64,000 nt of DNA, taken from contig NC_089276.1 of the NCBI RefSeq assembly GCF_963678975.1, positions 2,005,445-2,069,444 on the forward strand, given 5' to 3'. Source of the stretch: Dysidea avara. Its lineage: Eukaryota; Porifera; Demospongiae; Dictyoceratida; Dysideidae. The notes under the pieces are model-generated. The model saw only the letters and a program-made list of their open reading frames with translations, was not told the DNA's origin and did not search any database. The position numbers and the translations under genes are program-made. Positions 11,325-23,049 of the stretch are shown here, piece after piece. The first letter of the stretch is position 1. Each line of letters starts with the position of its first letter.

Positions 11325-12153
11325 TACCATGAAACCACCTAACTTCAAAGCCAAATTCCAGGGTACATATCTTATAAACCCTGGCTGGCCATGGTACATT
11401 TAAGTTAAACCATGGCTGGCTATGGTACATTTAAAATAAACCATGGCTGGCCATGATACATTTAAATGTACCATGGCCTTGATATATCTGATGAGGTAAC
11501 GTTGTTTGTTTTTATAAGTATCCTGGCAGTATTCGATTGTGGGAGTTTATTATTACTCACGTGATGAAAACCATGAACCCGATTTTGCATTCTACAGCAC
11601 TCATACGAAGGCAATTCGACACCCTTACCACCCTATGAGTTGACAAACGGAAGTTTAAGGTGAGAACTAGTGTCATGGTTAATTTACAATCGCGTGTCCG
11701 CGTGTTTGATTACGTACCACGCCCACTTTTCGTATATCACGAGGTAACCACTCTACAGCGAAGCTTACCCCTCTGGATGTTTAGAAAACATTGTAAACAG
11801 TGGTTAAACAATGTAGCAACTTTGAAACACTTGTTAAATCGCAAAAATGAGTGTTTCCGTGATATTCATAGGATTTTCCCGTTTATGTTAACAAAAGTAA
11901 CTGCAACGTTACTTGCTGCTGACCCATAATCGAATTTTACAAGACTCTCTATATAATAAATCCAGCGGGTTGTCTCGTATTGGCTTGGGTGATTAGTCGC
12001 CCACCACAGTAGGCTATTAGCCTACATGGTACATATCAGTTGTATCACGTGCCCTCGTGATTTTCCTGATATGTACACCCACGCTCTCGGGCCTAACGGC
12101 CCTCGAGCTTGGGTGTACATATCAGGCAAATCACTCGGGTACATGATACAACT
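11325..12153. mobile_element. Insertion in the recombinase pseudogene
   Basis: Homology to the recombinase stops at about 12154 (QMLVN) and resumes at about 11325 (YLMGLCFALR), so the sequence between is inserted. At 11385-11480 it holds about three copies of a 36-bp CCATGGCTGGCCATGGTACA unit. Its right part ends in a strong hairpin (12038-12153). The open frame 11660-11929 has no recognisable relative. Exact ends and target duplication are unclear. Confidence 0.6.
12038..12153. repeat. Foldback, AGTTGTATCA ends
   Basis: AGTTGTATCACGTGCCC...CTGATATGTACACCCA pairs with TGGGTGTACATATCAGGC...ATGATACAACT around a CGGGCC/GGCCC centre. A related foldback at 28357-28471 has AGTTGTAACATGGG ends and the same AGTGATTTGCCT inner block. 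Confidence 0.7.
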
Positions 12154-13016
12154 ATTACATATTCACCAGCATCTGTGGTGAGTGATCACCCAACAATCCA
12201 ATTTTCCACAAAATCTCCTCCATTTCAGCTGTACTGATATCAGCTTTTTTCTTGTACACATATTTACCAGTACCATTCAGTCTCTTTAATTCGCCATCCA
12301 TTAGCTTGCAAAAAGGTGTGAATTCCTTGCCATCAAAAAAGTTAATATCAGTGTTACCAGCAGCTCTGATTGCTCTTTGTAGTACGCAGCATATCTGGTG
12401 CAAGCTATCAGGGGAGTAATGTTCCCCATTACTCTTCCTTGTCTCTAGCACGAATCGTTGCAACCAGTGATTAATAGCCGCGTTACTCATCTTTCTAATG
12501 TCCACATCCAGCACTAAAGGCCACATCCAACACTAAATCACAGCTACCTTCGTTTTCCGCGGTTCTTTGTAGACGTTCTGTGGCCCACTGTTGCCAAACT
12601 TGCTGAGCCCAACTGGTGTTTTTCAAAGTAATCTTTGGAACATGACTTTCTTTAGCTTTTTTAATAGCATCGCTTTGTGGTGCACCAAAACGGCTAAGCT
12701 TTCGACAATCATTCTCGTTGTTCTCCCAAGATATCAGCTCACTTTCAACCCACTGAGAGGCTTCAACCAACAGTGCATCCATCTCAGGATCCAGGTCATC
12801 GTATCCTCCATTGCTTATAATAGCTGGTGCCAACAGTCCTGTATAATGCGCCGGGTTGACTGGAACTCCCATCAGTTCTTCCCATCCTATTTGAAACTTC
12901 ATAGGAATTGGATGCGAAGGATCAAACTGTTTGATCAGAGAAGGACTAACGATTACTTCATTCTTAGCAGCAGCACCGAACACAACATCCTTTCTTCAAG
13001 CCATTCTCTAAATAAC

Positions 13017-13183
13017 TAAGACACGCATTGCTAGGATTCTTCAGTCGATAAACAACCCTCAGAAATGACATAATAATCACCGAGGCGGATGACATAATAA
13101 TCACTGAGGCAGAGCCGAGGTGATTATTACGTCATTCCTGAGTGTTGTTTATCGACTGAAGAATCCTAACACTGCGTGTCTTA
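13017..13183. mobile_element. Foldback, second copy of the 10068 family
   Basis: TAAGACACGCATTGCTAGGA at the left and its inverse at the right. The inner GATAAACAAC and ATAATCACCGAGGC blocks match 10068-10210. An extra copy of the 'GATGACATAATAATCAC' piece makes it slightly longer. It lies just upstream of the recombinase pseudogene. Confidence 0.75.
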
Positions 13184-13563
13184 CCTATACTTACTTTTTC
13201 ACGTACTTTTCTTTCATGACTGGCTAAATTATTATTAATTTTATTGCTGAACGCAATAGCATGGGGCAAGGAAACTGTTTTTTTTCTGTTTTTTTTTCCC
13301 GAAGATCCCACTATATAAATGAATGTATGTTTGTCTGCTACGGCTGGAAATGGATGCCCCTGTGAATGTGTAACCTATGATGTCAGCGCTAGTGCTCAGT
13401 CTTAAAACTTAATTAGACTTCTAGACTAAACAAGAAAACAAATCTACAATTCTACAAGATTGATGTAGAAATAATAGACTAATCCTTTGTGAACCACTTA
13501 CTTATTGTTCCCTACCCACACTGCCTGCCGTCACCATCTTTTCCAACACTAGAGCTAATACAC

Positions 13564-13969
13564 TTGTCAATTTCATGCCCCACCTCCCCACCCCCAGGGG
13601 GGTGGGAGAATACAGGGGATTTGACAAATCGTGGTGTCAAATTCCCCACTAGTGGGGCAAAATTGGCTGTCAAATCCCCACTATGTCCCCACCCTCATAG
13701 TGGGGGATTTGACAACACCTCAAGGATGACTAAGCGCATATATCATGCATGCGACTAGTAATAAACCTGCCCTGTAACTAATAAAATTATAGCAAGTGCG
13801 ATTTTATTGTTTAGAAATGCAACTACCGAGAATTGGTCAGTGAATTGGACAACTGTCAATTGCCCCAGGGGTGGGGACAAGAAGCAATATCAATTCCCCA
13901 CCTGGGGTGTGGGGATGCCCGGGGGTGGGGGGGGGGGGGGGGGAGGGGGTGGGGCATGAAATTGACAAA
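13564..13969. mobile_element. C/G-tract element with repeated GGGGATTTGACA
   Basis: Ends TTGTCAATTTCATGCCCCAC and GTGGGGCATGAAATTGACAA are inverted. Between them GGGGATTTGACA and TGTCAAATCCCC words alternate several times with TAGTGGGG and CCCCACTA. A tract of mostly G at 13921-13951 could form a quadruplex. A related but looser cluster is at 48490-48720. No protein is encoded. Confidence 0.65.
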
Positions 13970-14835
13970 TGCATAATCATCAACTAAAATTCTCTCACTA
14001 CTAACTCAGCACAGAAATTTACTGTAACTCTTTTCCCCCCAAGATGACTATTGAATGGAATTTTCTACCCTACCCTGATCTACATGAAATTCAGTGACAT
14101 ATAGGTCGTACTTATTTATTACTGTAATTGTACATTAGTGTGTTACCCCTAAGATTTTTGCTAATCAATAAATAAATAAATAACAAACAGCTGAGATAAA
14201 TATGCTACAACAGAACTTGTGTTCAGGCATCATCATGTCATAGCTACCCAGGTATGTTGTAATGGCATTTCATCGATCTGCTGTTCTCCTGTGAATTTAA
14301 CAGAGTTTTCACAAGGTGATAATGGTAGGGCGTGAATGGTGTTACTTGTATCAACAATAGTAGTCTAACAGTAATGCTGAAAAAGGTGATTTCCCAAGAG
14401 ATACTAGCCCTAAACAATTATTGTTATGCAAAACTGTGCTTGTAAAAGTACTCTATGACAATACTTCATTATCGAGATAATATCATTTATCGTGATAAAA
14501 ATATGGTTTCTTGTTATCTAAACTTATCAAGTTATAGGTTCATCAGTATCACACAGCCTTATTCTATAGTTTTTTATGTTTCTTTTTTCGTATATGACCA
14601 CAAACATGATGTCCTATTAGCCTTATATTGTTCTGAGCATATGCTTTTAAAATCCTTCTTTGAATTCACTAGGCTTGCGTGAGGCTTATGCATAAGTGTA
14701 TCACCTAGTTATTGCAATTGTTTGTTAAGGATGTAAAGGTAAAGCCTGTGTATCCTGGATGAAATGTGTGTAGTGTGTAATTACAAATAACCATACATGG
14801 TATTAAACCAGTAATCATTTTAAAAAGTTATTTCA
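13970..14835. other. No gene seen
   Basis: AT-rich sequence with a short (AATA)n run near 14165-14182. The open frame 14455-14682 has biased, low-complexity content and no recognised relative. Confidence 0.45.
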
Positions 14836-14839
14836 GCGT

Positions 14840-15003
14840 TCACAACTTGGGATAAATCATTCCAGTTCCCCACTGCTCTCACTGTTTAGCAATTCATTCG
14901 ACTAGCAAAAGGTTGAAATTGTGCCTCCTTTTGGTGGTAAAAGATGCTGGCTGGAAAAGTGTAGATGGGTCACGACCATGTAGAAGTTGATAAAGGTCAT
15001 GGG
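14840..15003 (-). pseudogene. Non-LTR RT C-terminal scrap
   Basis: The reverse strand reads HDLYQLLHGRDPSTLFQPAS and, after stops, VRAVGNWNDLSQVV. This matches the 'dL...HG.d...F' and 'RvvnxWNxLpxxVV' blocks near the end of CR1-like RTs. It is adjacent to and probably cut by the TIR element at 15010. A word AAAGGTCATGG repeats at 14993 and 15759 on both sides of that element. Confidence 0.5.
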
Positions 15004-15009
15004 TGTAAC

Positions 15010-15755
15010 TAATCACTGGACTGGAACACTGGACTGGATTACTGGACTAACATATTTTTGGTTTTTACACATTCTGAGGTTGGTTTTATTAGCTAAGGGC
15101 CTTCAGAAAACTTGCAATCTGCTACTAAAATGATGAGTGTTAGGAGTGGAGTAAACAAAACTCACTTCTCACTACTTGTTATGCTCTACAGCATTTATAC
15201 ACTTCTTAGTATTGTGTTTTGGAGATTGTAATATATAACCAAAAATAATTTTATTATATTTGTACCACATATGACACACTGTATCCTTGCTCAGACCCCC
15301 TTGGGACACAATCTATCCTTCCTAGGACAATACATTGTAGCTAAATTTGTTCCTATTATGCAATGTGCAAACTCATTGCACAACTGTAGGGTTTTTCTGC
15401 TATCATGATTAGTTCTTATGTGTGCTGGTTGGCGTACTATAATATGTGACCACATTTATTAGCATTGTACAAGCCTTCTACTATCACCAAGACTTTATCG
15501 TTGGTTAACCATAACTAGCACATTCTCTGCAGCATACTGATAAGGAGTATAGGTATATGTACTGTAGAAGAACATGATAAATAGAGGTGAAATCACTAGA
15601 AGTCAGTTTTTGCTTACTCCACTCCTCACACTCATCATTTTAGTAGCAGACTGCAAGATTTCTGATGGTCCTTGGCTAGCAAGACTCAATAAAACCTACC
15701 TCAGAATGTGTGAAGACCAAAAATATGTCAGTCCAGTAGTCCAGTCCAGTGATTA
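15010..15755. mobile_element. TIR element with ATCACTGGACTGGA ends
   Basis: TAATCACTGGACTGG at the left and CCAGTCCAGTGATTA at the right are inverted, with CACTGGACTGG reiterated inside. The arms continue well inward (CATATTTTTGGTTTTTACAC and its inverse, then AAAATGATGAGTGTTAGGAG), so arm length is roughly 150-170 bp with gaps. Possible imperfect 17-bp direct repeats (AAAGGTCATGG...TAAC) flank it. Confidence 0.7.
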
Positions 15756-16961
15756 GGTGCACCCAAAGGTCATGGTATAACAACAGCATTTAAAGTTTGT
15801 TGTTTAGCGATGCTAAATATTGTTTTTAATTATTATTGGGCAGACCAGTGACTGTGGGCCTTACACACCCCAGAAAAGCAAGGCATGGAAACAAGGTGCT
15901 ATAGTAGCATGAAAAAATAAGATGTGTGAATGTAAGGTCATTTAGACATCGAAGGTTTTTATGTTTAAGCATGGGTTAGAACTGATTATATAATTCAACA
16001 GAAGAAAGTATGCATACAGACTACGTACAAGTATCTATTTATACTGCAGTATTACAACATAGTCTAAACAACATTACAACCATACAAATGATATATTACG
16101 TGTCTGTTAGTAAGAGTTCGGGTTAGTGTACGGTTTTAGGTTAAAATACATCACATTCCCTCACACTAAGTCAATCAATCAGTGTGTTTTCTAGCTCTAG
16201 GTGGATTGCGATGAACAGGGTTGTCATTTTGAGATTGAGTTTCTGTACTGAGAGCTGGTACTGTTGGTACAAAGAAATCCTCATCACTTTGGTTGCTAAA
16301 TACAACAACAAGTTGAGAGTCCAAGCAGCTTGGAATCTCAACTTGTTGTTGCAAAGGCAGCAATTGATCAATGTGACACTTGCGGTTCTGTCCATTAGTA
16401 AGGTAAGAAAGTGGACCAAGTTTCTTCACAACCTTTCCAGTTATCCATTTAGGATTGCTGCTTCGCGAGGTTTGTACCAATATGTTCTTGTCCAGGTAAA
16501 ATGTCTCTAGTTTCCTGTTTGTCGTGTCATGAAGTCTCTTGTCTTTGGTTCACCCTCTCCTTTAAATTTAGTTTTAGTGGTTTAGTAAGTCAAGTCTAGT
16601 TTTAATGGATCTTTAAGAAACAGTTCAGCTGGTGTTTCTCCAGTTGTTCCATGAGGAATTGTGTGGTAACTCATAAGAAATTGAGACACCTTCGTTTGAA
16701 TGGGTGTAAAGGAGCAGTTGGTAGTTTGTTTTGATTTGTCTGACATGAGCTATATTTATTCACCATTATCATCTAGGTCCTTATCATGGTTTTGCCACCA
16801 AATATGTTTTCTACTTAGTGATTTCATTCTCATAATGCCAGGATGACTTACATGCTTCATTTAAGGACTTTAAAAATACAAGTAGTGTTAATTAACAACT
16901 GGATGCTGTGGATGCCCATAAAAATGTATTGAAGCCATTGGGAAACGATGATAATTGATGG

Positions 16962-17405
16962 TTAGAGTAACTCACCTAATATCGGACGGGCTCCAAAATC
17001 AGACGTGATTACTCGAGCTACAACTTGATTTTTGAACAACTTATATGTCTTCAGATAGTTGGGACTTTGGACACCAAGTATCAGCTTTCTCAGCTTAGGG
17101 TTAAGGTTAGGGACCCATCCCTAACCCTAATACTAACCCATCCAATTGTTGATTGGATGTAAGTCTGATTTGTAAACTGTGGGTGTCCGTGAATTGACTT
17201 TTTTCCGGAATATACATATTAATCGGAAATGACTTTGCAGGGCTGCTGCCACCAGACAAAGAAACCGAGAAAGCTGATACTTGGTGTCCAAGGTCCCACA
17301 GGCTTGAACTATCTGAAGACATATAAGTTGTTCAAAATTCTTGTTGTAGTTCGAGTATTTGCATCCAAGTTTGAAACCCATCCGATATTAGGTGAGTTAC
17401 TCTAA
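16962..17405. mobile_element. TIR element, TTAGAGTAACTCACC ends, telomere-like core
   Basis: TTAGAGTAACTCACCTAATA at the left and TATTAGGTGAGTTACTCTAA at the right are inverted and perfect. The arms continue imperfectly inward (TATGTCTTCAGATAGTT, CACCAAGTATCAGC and their inverses). At 17096-17140 TTAGGGTTAAGGTTAGGG is followed by CCCTAACCCTAATACTAACC, an inverted pair of telomere-like hexamers. Confidence 0.8.
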
Positions 17406-18185
17406 ATCTCCGTTACTTACAAGGTATACAGCATGTTCCAATTTTCTGTACATGAAATTAAACTACATTAATGTCTCTGTCTCTTTGTGGTAGTCTGGTG
17501 TGAATAGGGTAAAGGATGAGTGAGTTATAGAGCTGCAAAGTTTAAGGTTTTGCTGAACAATGCTTTCCATGGCTGGTAATAGTGAGTTTATCAGTTGTGT
17601 CCAGCACACATGCCTTTTGTGCTAGGGTGGTAGGCGGGAAAAAAAGTGAGTTTGTCGAGGAGTTTGTACTTGACAACCACTAAGAACCTTGCTCAGAACT
17701 GATAGGCAAAGCTTTTCGTTAGTAGTAAGTAGAGTATTCCATGGTTCACATCAAGGATAAAGGCTACTATCGACTTTACGGGCCAACAAACAAATTAAAC
17801 ACCATGTTAACGAGTCAGCAAACACTATCCAAGTGATCCTAACACTTGTTTTAGTGTTGTTATTCCACGTAAACATAGAATCAAGCACCTGCTTGTATGC
17901 TTCATCACCAGACAACATTGTCGCCAGGCGCTTTCACTTCAGCAGCTCATAACTCGCCAATCGCTACACCTAGAAGCAGCAGACAACCACCATCAGGTGT
18001 AGAAATTTGTGTAGTTGTCTATACTGTTTTCAAAACACAGATATCTTCTTTACTTTCTGTGTAAAAAAAGATTTAATTCCCGTGGTTGTCCATTCCCAAT
18101 GGTTTCTGTACATTTTCATGGCTAACTACAGCATCCAGTATTGCACAATAGCAAATACAATGAAAATAAATGAACTGGTCTAATT
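17406..18185. other. No gene recognised
   Basis: By position this should contain the integrase core of the antisense gypsy remnant, but I could not read HHCC or DDE blocks in any frame. It may be another insertion or too decayed. Confidence 0.35.
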
Positions 18186-18319
18186 GGTTTCAGTTCAGGA
18201 GCAATGGCTTCTGGCCAACCCATGGATCATTTTTACTTTTCTTGTTAATCTGTTCAGCAGTAATTGGTAAAGATTCCAATTGCTGTAAGCTGTATCATAC
18301 AGTACGGTAGTACTGTATA

Positions 18320-19224
18320 TTAGGGATCATGCAGTTTTGGGCTTTCTTGTCCAAAAATATCACCCTAAAACCATATTCAAATTTCCTCAAAAATGCCTTC
18401 AAAGTGACCCCCAAACCCTTCCAACAAGTTTCTATGGAATTTAAAAAAAATCCTATTTAACAGAATTTTATTCTGATTAACTAACTAACTAACTGATGCC
18501 TTCAGCCAAGCATAACTTGACAATGGATAAGGCTACGGGCTTGATTTTTTCACTGTTCGATGTCACTCATCCCGAGACGTGCCTTTTTGCCAACTGCAGT
18601 ATGTACAATGCACGTATCATGGACTTACCTTTGTCCTCCTTTGTGTTCCAGTTCTTTTCGCTGACAACGCAAGGTGTCGATTTGCGATAGCGTGATACGG
18701 CTTCCCTCTGGCTGTGTCATGCTTTTCGCCCGCATTTTCCGTAGCGACTGGATTCATTGCAGAGAAATTTCTTGTACTGTTCTTCATTTGTAACGCTGTG
18801 TAATGAGCGTAGCATAGCTACAAACAAAGTGTAATGGCCACCTCACTTTTCAGTGCGTAATTGATTATTGGGGCACGCGTTCAGATGCAAAATTATTTTA
18901 TGGAATGCCTGGCACCATTCTTTCTTTTAATGTGGTACACGTGGATTCAGTAGTCATAATTGTGTTATTAAAAAGTAGACAAACAAGTAGAAGGAAAAAT
19001 TAGGAATTTTAAGCTGGATTAGGGATCAAAGAACAAAAAAGCAGGGAAACAAGGGAACAGTTAAAAAGCATGACTGAATTTGGGTTTACATGTCCACTAG
19101 TATATTTGCAGGTATAGGCAACCTCCCTTGTTTCACAAATTTTTAGCTGTTCCTTTGTTTTCCTGCTTTTTTGTTCTTTGATCCTTAATCCAGCTTAAAT
19201 TCCTAATTTTTCCTTCTACTTGTA
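18320..19224 (+). repeat. R1 interspersed repeat, full copy
   Basis: R1 is a name used here. It starts TAGGGATCATGCAG and carries an ACTAACTAACTGATGCCTTC zone, then GCTACGGGCTTGATTTTTTC and TGTCCTCCTTTGTGTTCCAG. It ends in a palindrome (about 18985-19224) whose arms read AAGTAGAAGGAAAAATTAGG and the inverse. Other copies lie at 20606, 22476, 34104, 35902, 44246 and (reversed) 53590. There is no ORF in common between copies, so it is probably non-coding. This copy sits inside the antisense gypsy remnant. Confidence 0.8.
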
Positions 19225-19502
19225 AGGTAGCTTCACTGATGTTTTCTTCCAGTGCTGGTGGATGTGGCAAGGGTATAGAGACACCATATGCAGTACTGTG
19301 TTTATCTGTTCCTAACTCAATGACATACTGATAGGAAGCTAAAATCAAAGCCGTTTAGCTGCAGCTAAAGAATATTGAGAATTGTCAGCTTATGATCAGT
19401 CACTAATGTGAACTTCCTGCCATAAGTACTTCTTCACTCCAAAGATTTCTTCCTTTTCTAATTGTGAGTAGTTGCATTCTGCTTTGGTTAAGGTGCAAGA
19501 TG

Positions 19503-20073
19503 CAGTGTTGGGGCAATTACTTTTTAAAAGTAACTCGTTACACATTACATATTACTTGCAACTGAACTATTTGGTTACAGTTACAAATCACCTATATAAT
19601 AAAGTAACTATAATAATACTACTTATTATATTACTTTGTGTCCACAGCCTTAAGCTATCATGTGTGAAACTGCCACCTTATCACATGACATGATTGATTG
19701 ACTATTGATTATTAATTGATTGATGATTGTGTTGTTGGATAATGTGCAAATCTTGATTATAAGTAAGAAGCTGGTGAATAAGCTTCATTCAGTAGGCTTC
19801 GTTACTTTATTGTAGCTAGGCATTACTCAGTGGATTACTAATGAAATTAGTAATATTTTTACTTGTAGTACTGATATTGATATTATGTAATATTAGACTT
19901 GATACAGTTATGTAACTTCATTACTTTGGTAACGCATTACAATTGTAAGTAAAGTAACTTGAGTTATATTACTAGTTTCTACAGCGTATTTCGTTATATT
20001 ACTTTGTTACCACAAAAGTATAATTGTTACATAATGTGTTACATAAGTAGCTAAAGTGTTACCCCCAACACTG
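19503..20073. mobile_element. hAT-type MITE, 8-bp duplication GCAAGATG
   Basis: Ends CAGTGTTGGGG and CCCCCAACACTG are inverted; GCAAGATG flanks both sides (19495-19502 and 20074-20081). An 8-bp duplication and CAGTG ends fit hAT. The inside is rich in GTAACT/AGTTAC words. It splits the RNase H region of the antisense gypsy remnant; coding homology resumes on either side. Confidence 0.85.
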
Positions 20074-20605
20074 GCAAGATGCAAAAGCTATTTATTGATT
20101 TTTCAGAATTATCTGGCATGATGTGTGAAATAATGGTGCCAATTCCATAAGCAGATGCATCACAGGCTAAGCGAAGTGGACTTTAGGTGTCGTAATGGAT
20201 TAGCACAGGCAATAAAGGTAATATTTCTTTCAGTTTAGTAAAGGCTGCTTTGCAGCTTTTGGTCCTTTGCCAGGGAGTATCCTTGTGTAGCAACTGATTC
20301 AGTGGCTCTGTGATTGTTGCTAGGTTTGGAATAAATTTTCATTAGTAGTGAACAATGATCTCCTTTGTTGAATGTTCTCAGGATGTGGTGCTTGTTGAAT
20401 GGCATCAATTGTTGTAGGGGTAGTGTGCAACCTATCTTGTAGCCATGCAAGGTACTCTCCACTGAAGTACTTATAAAGGAACGTTTGTTGTTCTTGAGTT
20501 TTACTCCATATTCCTGTAATCTTTGGAATACATTCTTCAGATTATTCAGGTGCTCTGAGTCATCTATGCCCGTAATAAGGATACCATCATACAGTATGTT
20601 AGTGT

Positions 20606-20790
20606 ACTGAATAGTAGGGATGATGAAGGTGTGGGGATGGCCTGTGATAAAATATCACCCAAAAACCAGCCTCGATTTTTCCTCACAATGACATGACAGC
20701 ATGACAGCATTGGTTGGGTATAACCAAAAGTGCCATCAAATCGACCTGAAATGTTTTTGTGAAGTCGCCACAGCATTTTCTACTGCCTGC
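20606..20790 (+). repeat. R1 fragment
   Basis: Starts TAGTAGGGATGATGAAGG and contains the R1 words AAAATATCACCCAAAAACCA and GCATTGGTTGGGTATAACC. It ends soon after the TCTACTGCCTGCCTGATG zone. It is truncated on the right. Confidence 0.65.
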
Positions 20791-21314
20791 CTGATGCTGA
20801 AATTCAGTCAAGCATAGCAGAAAACTGGGTAGCTACAGCTACAGCTCTACTTCTTTCACAAAAGCGTTTAAAATTCACTTAAGAAGAAACATTTGGCATA
20901 TTGATAAACATATACAATATATGGACTATTGTCTTGCCTTTAATCCTTCTGTACCAGTAAAATCTCTTCATCGATAGTAGGGCTTCCATCATGGACGTAG
21001 CTAGGGTACATGTACTCAACATTATGCATTGTGTAATGGTGTTTGTCTGGACATGTGCTGTAGACATTGCAGAGCTGAGTGAGCTATCCAATATCATCAG
21101 TTTGCAAAGTTAACTTAACTACTTGCGTTTCTGAACATTTGCTGTGACCGACACTGTTCACTACAGGCACGGATCCAGACTTCTAAATGGGGAAGTTCCA
21201 CTCTTAATGGTAGACTCCCCAGCAATGTTTCACTGTTAAATCTTACTATTTAGGCCTTTAGAAATGCATGTGAAGCCTTTAACAGCTGCTGTAATAGCTT
21301 TAGAAGATAAAGAC

Positions 21315-21963
21315 AATAATTGTGACCCAGTCTGGGAAAACCGGTCTTATCGCCTATTTAAAAGTATCGAGAAACGCCGGTTTAAGTATTTAATGTGTTG
21401 TAGCTTGCAAATAGTTGAAGCTATGTGTACCAAATTTTGACATGTTTTACACCAATTCCTTACCTTCCAGAGCATCCACTGTGCAAGTAGCCAACAACTA
21501 AGTTTCCTGCCATTTTAGATAGTTTTTAAACCATGGTTGACTGTATCAGACGAGTTCCAAAAGGGGAGGGAGGTGGGGGTCCGGAAGGAGGGCCAAAGGC
21601 TGTTCAAAATATTAAAAAAGAAGGCATAGGGATGAATTAGGCCAAGTTATGGGCCATTCAGGTCTCAAAACTGGCTAAAATGAAAGTAAATTCACAGTAT
21701 AGGTACTTATTCAACACCACGGAGCTGTACAGCCACATACAGCCATCCCCAGGCTGACCAGAGCTCCATTAAGTCCCCATACCGCACGTATGGATTGCCA
21801 CTGGGCTTGGGAAAAGCAGCCAGCAAAACTAGACCACTCATGTCTAGCTGATTTTGATTGTGAAATTAGGTAGTCTATTCATGTAGCTCTGTGTTCTGGG
21901 TGAAAAATCCTATCTACTGACATGGGCGATAGACCGGTTTTCCCAGACTGGGTCACAATTATT
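21315..21963. mobile_element. TIR element, AATAATTGTGACCCAGTCTG ends
   Basis: The left AATAATTGTGACCCAG...AAAACCGGTCTTATCGCC and right GGGCGATAGACCGGTTTTCCC...GGGTCACAATTATT are inverted over about 38 bp. No ORF of note. A second, incomplete member is at 25119-25560 (shared words GAGCCCTGAATGGCC and TGGCTGTACAGCTC in inverse orientation). Confidence 0.8.
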
Positions 21964-23049
21964 TTTATTAGAGGCACCTATCACAGAAAGATAGCAGATA
22001 TTTGAAGTATGATTGCTGTAAACAAGAGTAAAAGTAAGTATAAAATGTTGTAATAAGTGTTTCTTTAACTGATAAACTGATTTTAGTTTTATTGAAGAAA
22101 AACTTCTCAGCAGTTCTCAGTCAGGCGTTTGCCAAAGGGACACTTTGAGCACCCCAGATGTGCCCTTACACTATCTGCATCATTATCCATACTGGTAGCA
22201 TTCTTTCCTTCGTGGCTTTCTTGTGTTTCTTCACATTATGTTTAAACAAACTATAGCTAATACAAAGTTTGTGAGTGAACCTTGTGTTAAACTAGATAAC
22301 TTGAACGTCTAAGTGAATACAGTTTAGCAGTAATATGTGCTATACTTTTAGCTAATCGGCAAAGATTTGCTGACTACTTGCATATACCAGTAGCAAGGAT
22401 GTTGAGGTAGTATTCCATAGAAAAATTCTTTTTGGTGTAAAAACAGTGTCAGATTAGAGAGGTTTCAGTGTACTTTATATTAGGTATCATGGAGGTTTGG
22501 GTTTTTCTGGTAAAAATATCACCCAAAACCCAACTTCACAATACCTTCCTGGCACCTTGGCAGTATTGGTTAGGTATAACCAAGCCCAAAAGTGCCTTCA
22601 GTACAATCCTAACATTTCCAATAGATTGCTACAAAATAAAAAAAAACATTCAATGGAATTTTCTACTGACTGACCAACTGCCTGTCTGCCTGCCTGCCTG
22701 ATGTCTTCAGACAAGCGTAACTTGATAGTGGCTAAAGCTACGGGCTTGATTTTTTCACTATTAGATGTCACTTCAGACAGCCCAGGTGTCGATTCATGCT
22801 AGCACGTGATGGCTTCTCTATGTTTGTAAATGGGAACCGTCTGTATTTTCAACGGTGACTGGATCGATTGCAGAGGTGCTTCTCCCACTGTTCTTTGTTT
22901 GTAACATGTGTAACAGACATGGCTGAAAGAGAAGCGTAATGGCCACACACTTCACTTTTCAGTAATTGATAGTTGGGGTGAGCGTTCAGATGAAAACATT
23001 AACTCTGGTGCCATTCTTTCCTTTGATGAGGTATGCACGGGTTCACCAG

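Larger units (their letters stand above)
10515..13005 (-). pseudogene. Crypton-like / DUF3504 tyrosine recombinase, broken
   Basis: The reverse strand carries a full-length but damaged recombinase-like domain. From 12985 it reads FGAAAKNEVIVSPSLIK; then comes a SAM-like core-binding part with FVLETRKSNGEHYSPDSLHQ (about 12440-12380) and KKADISTAEMEEILWKIGLL. After an 830-bp insertion the catalytic part has [35 protein letters not shown], an NH*LRATATT box (HxxR with the serine codon changed to TGA) and TGHHSVNGVRAYKR (nucleophile tyrosine). This matches the Crypton-derived DUF3504 domains known in animals (QRICH1, ZMYM and KIAA1958 types). The tail has 18-residue repeats. Damage: a TGA at codon 3 of the proposed start (13005), the insertion, a frameshift near 11160 and the TGA near 10907. 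Confidence 0.75.
16170..20595 (-). pseudogene. Ty3/gypsy retrotransposon remnant, repeatedly interrupted
   Basis: Reverse-strand pieces appear in pol order. They are an RT palm edge (ILITGIDDSEHLNNLKNVFQ, about 20590-20500), the RT/RNase H connection (AFTKLKEILPLLPVLIHYD and LRLACDASAYGIGT, 20240-20110), RNase H (TLTKAECNYSQLEKE, 19495-19380; then ILASYQYVIELGTDKHSTAY, to 19230), a linker (QLESLPITAEQINKKSKNDP, about 18290-18220), and the integrase end (MSYHTIPHGTTGETPAELFL near 16700; WITGKVVKKLGPLSYL near 16440). Insertions separate the blocks: a hAT MITE (19503-20073), an R1 copy (18320-19224), a TIR element (16962-17405) and an R1 fragment (20606-20790). The integrase core and gag were not found, and no LTRs were recognised. 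Confidence 0.75.

Noticed and set aside
11660..11929. 89-codon open frame inside the insertion in the recombinase pseudogene
   Set aside because: No recognised domain; surrounded by tandem and palindromic repeats; likely chance.
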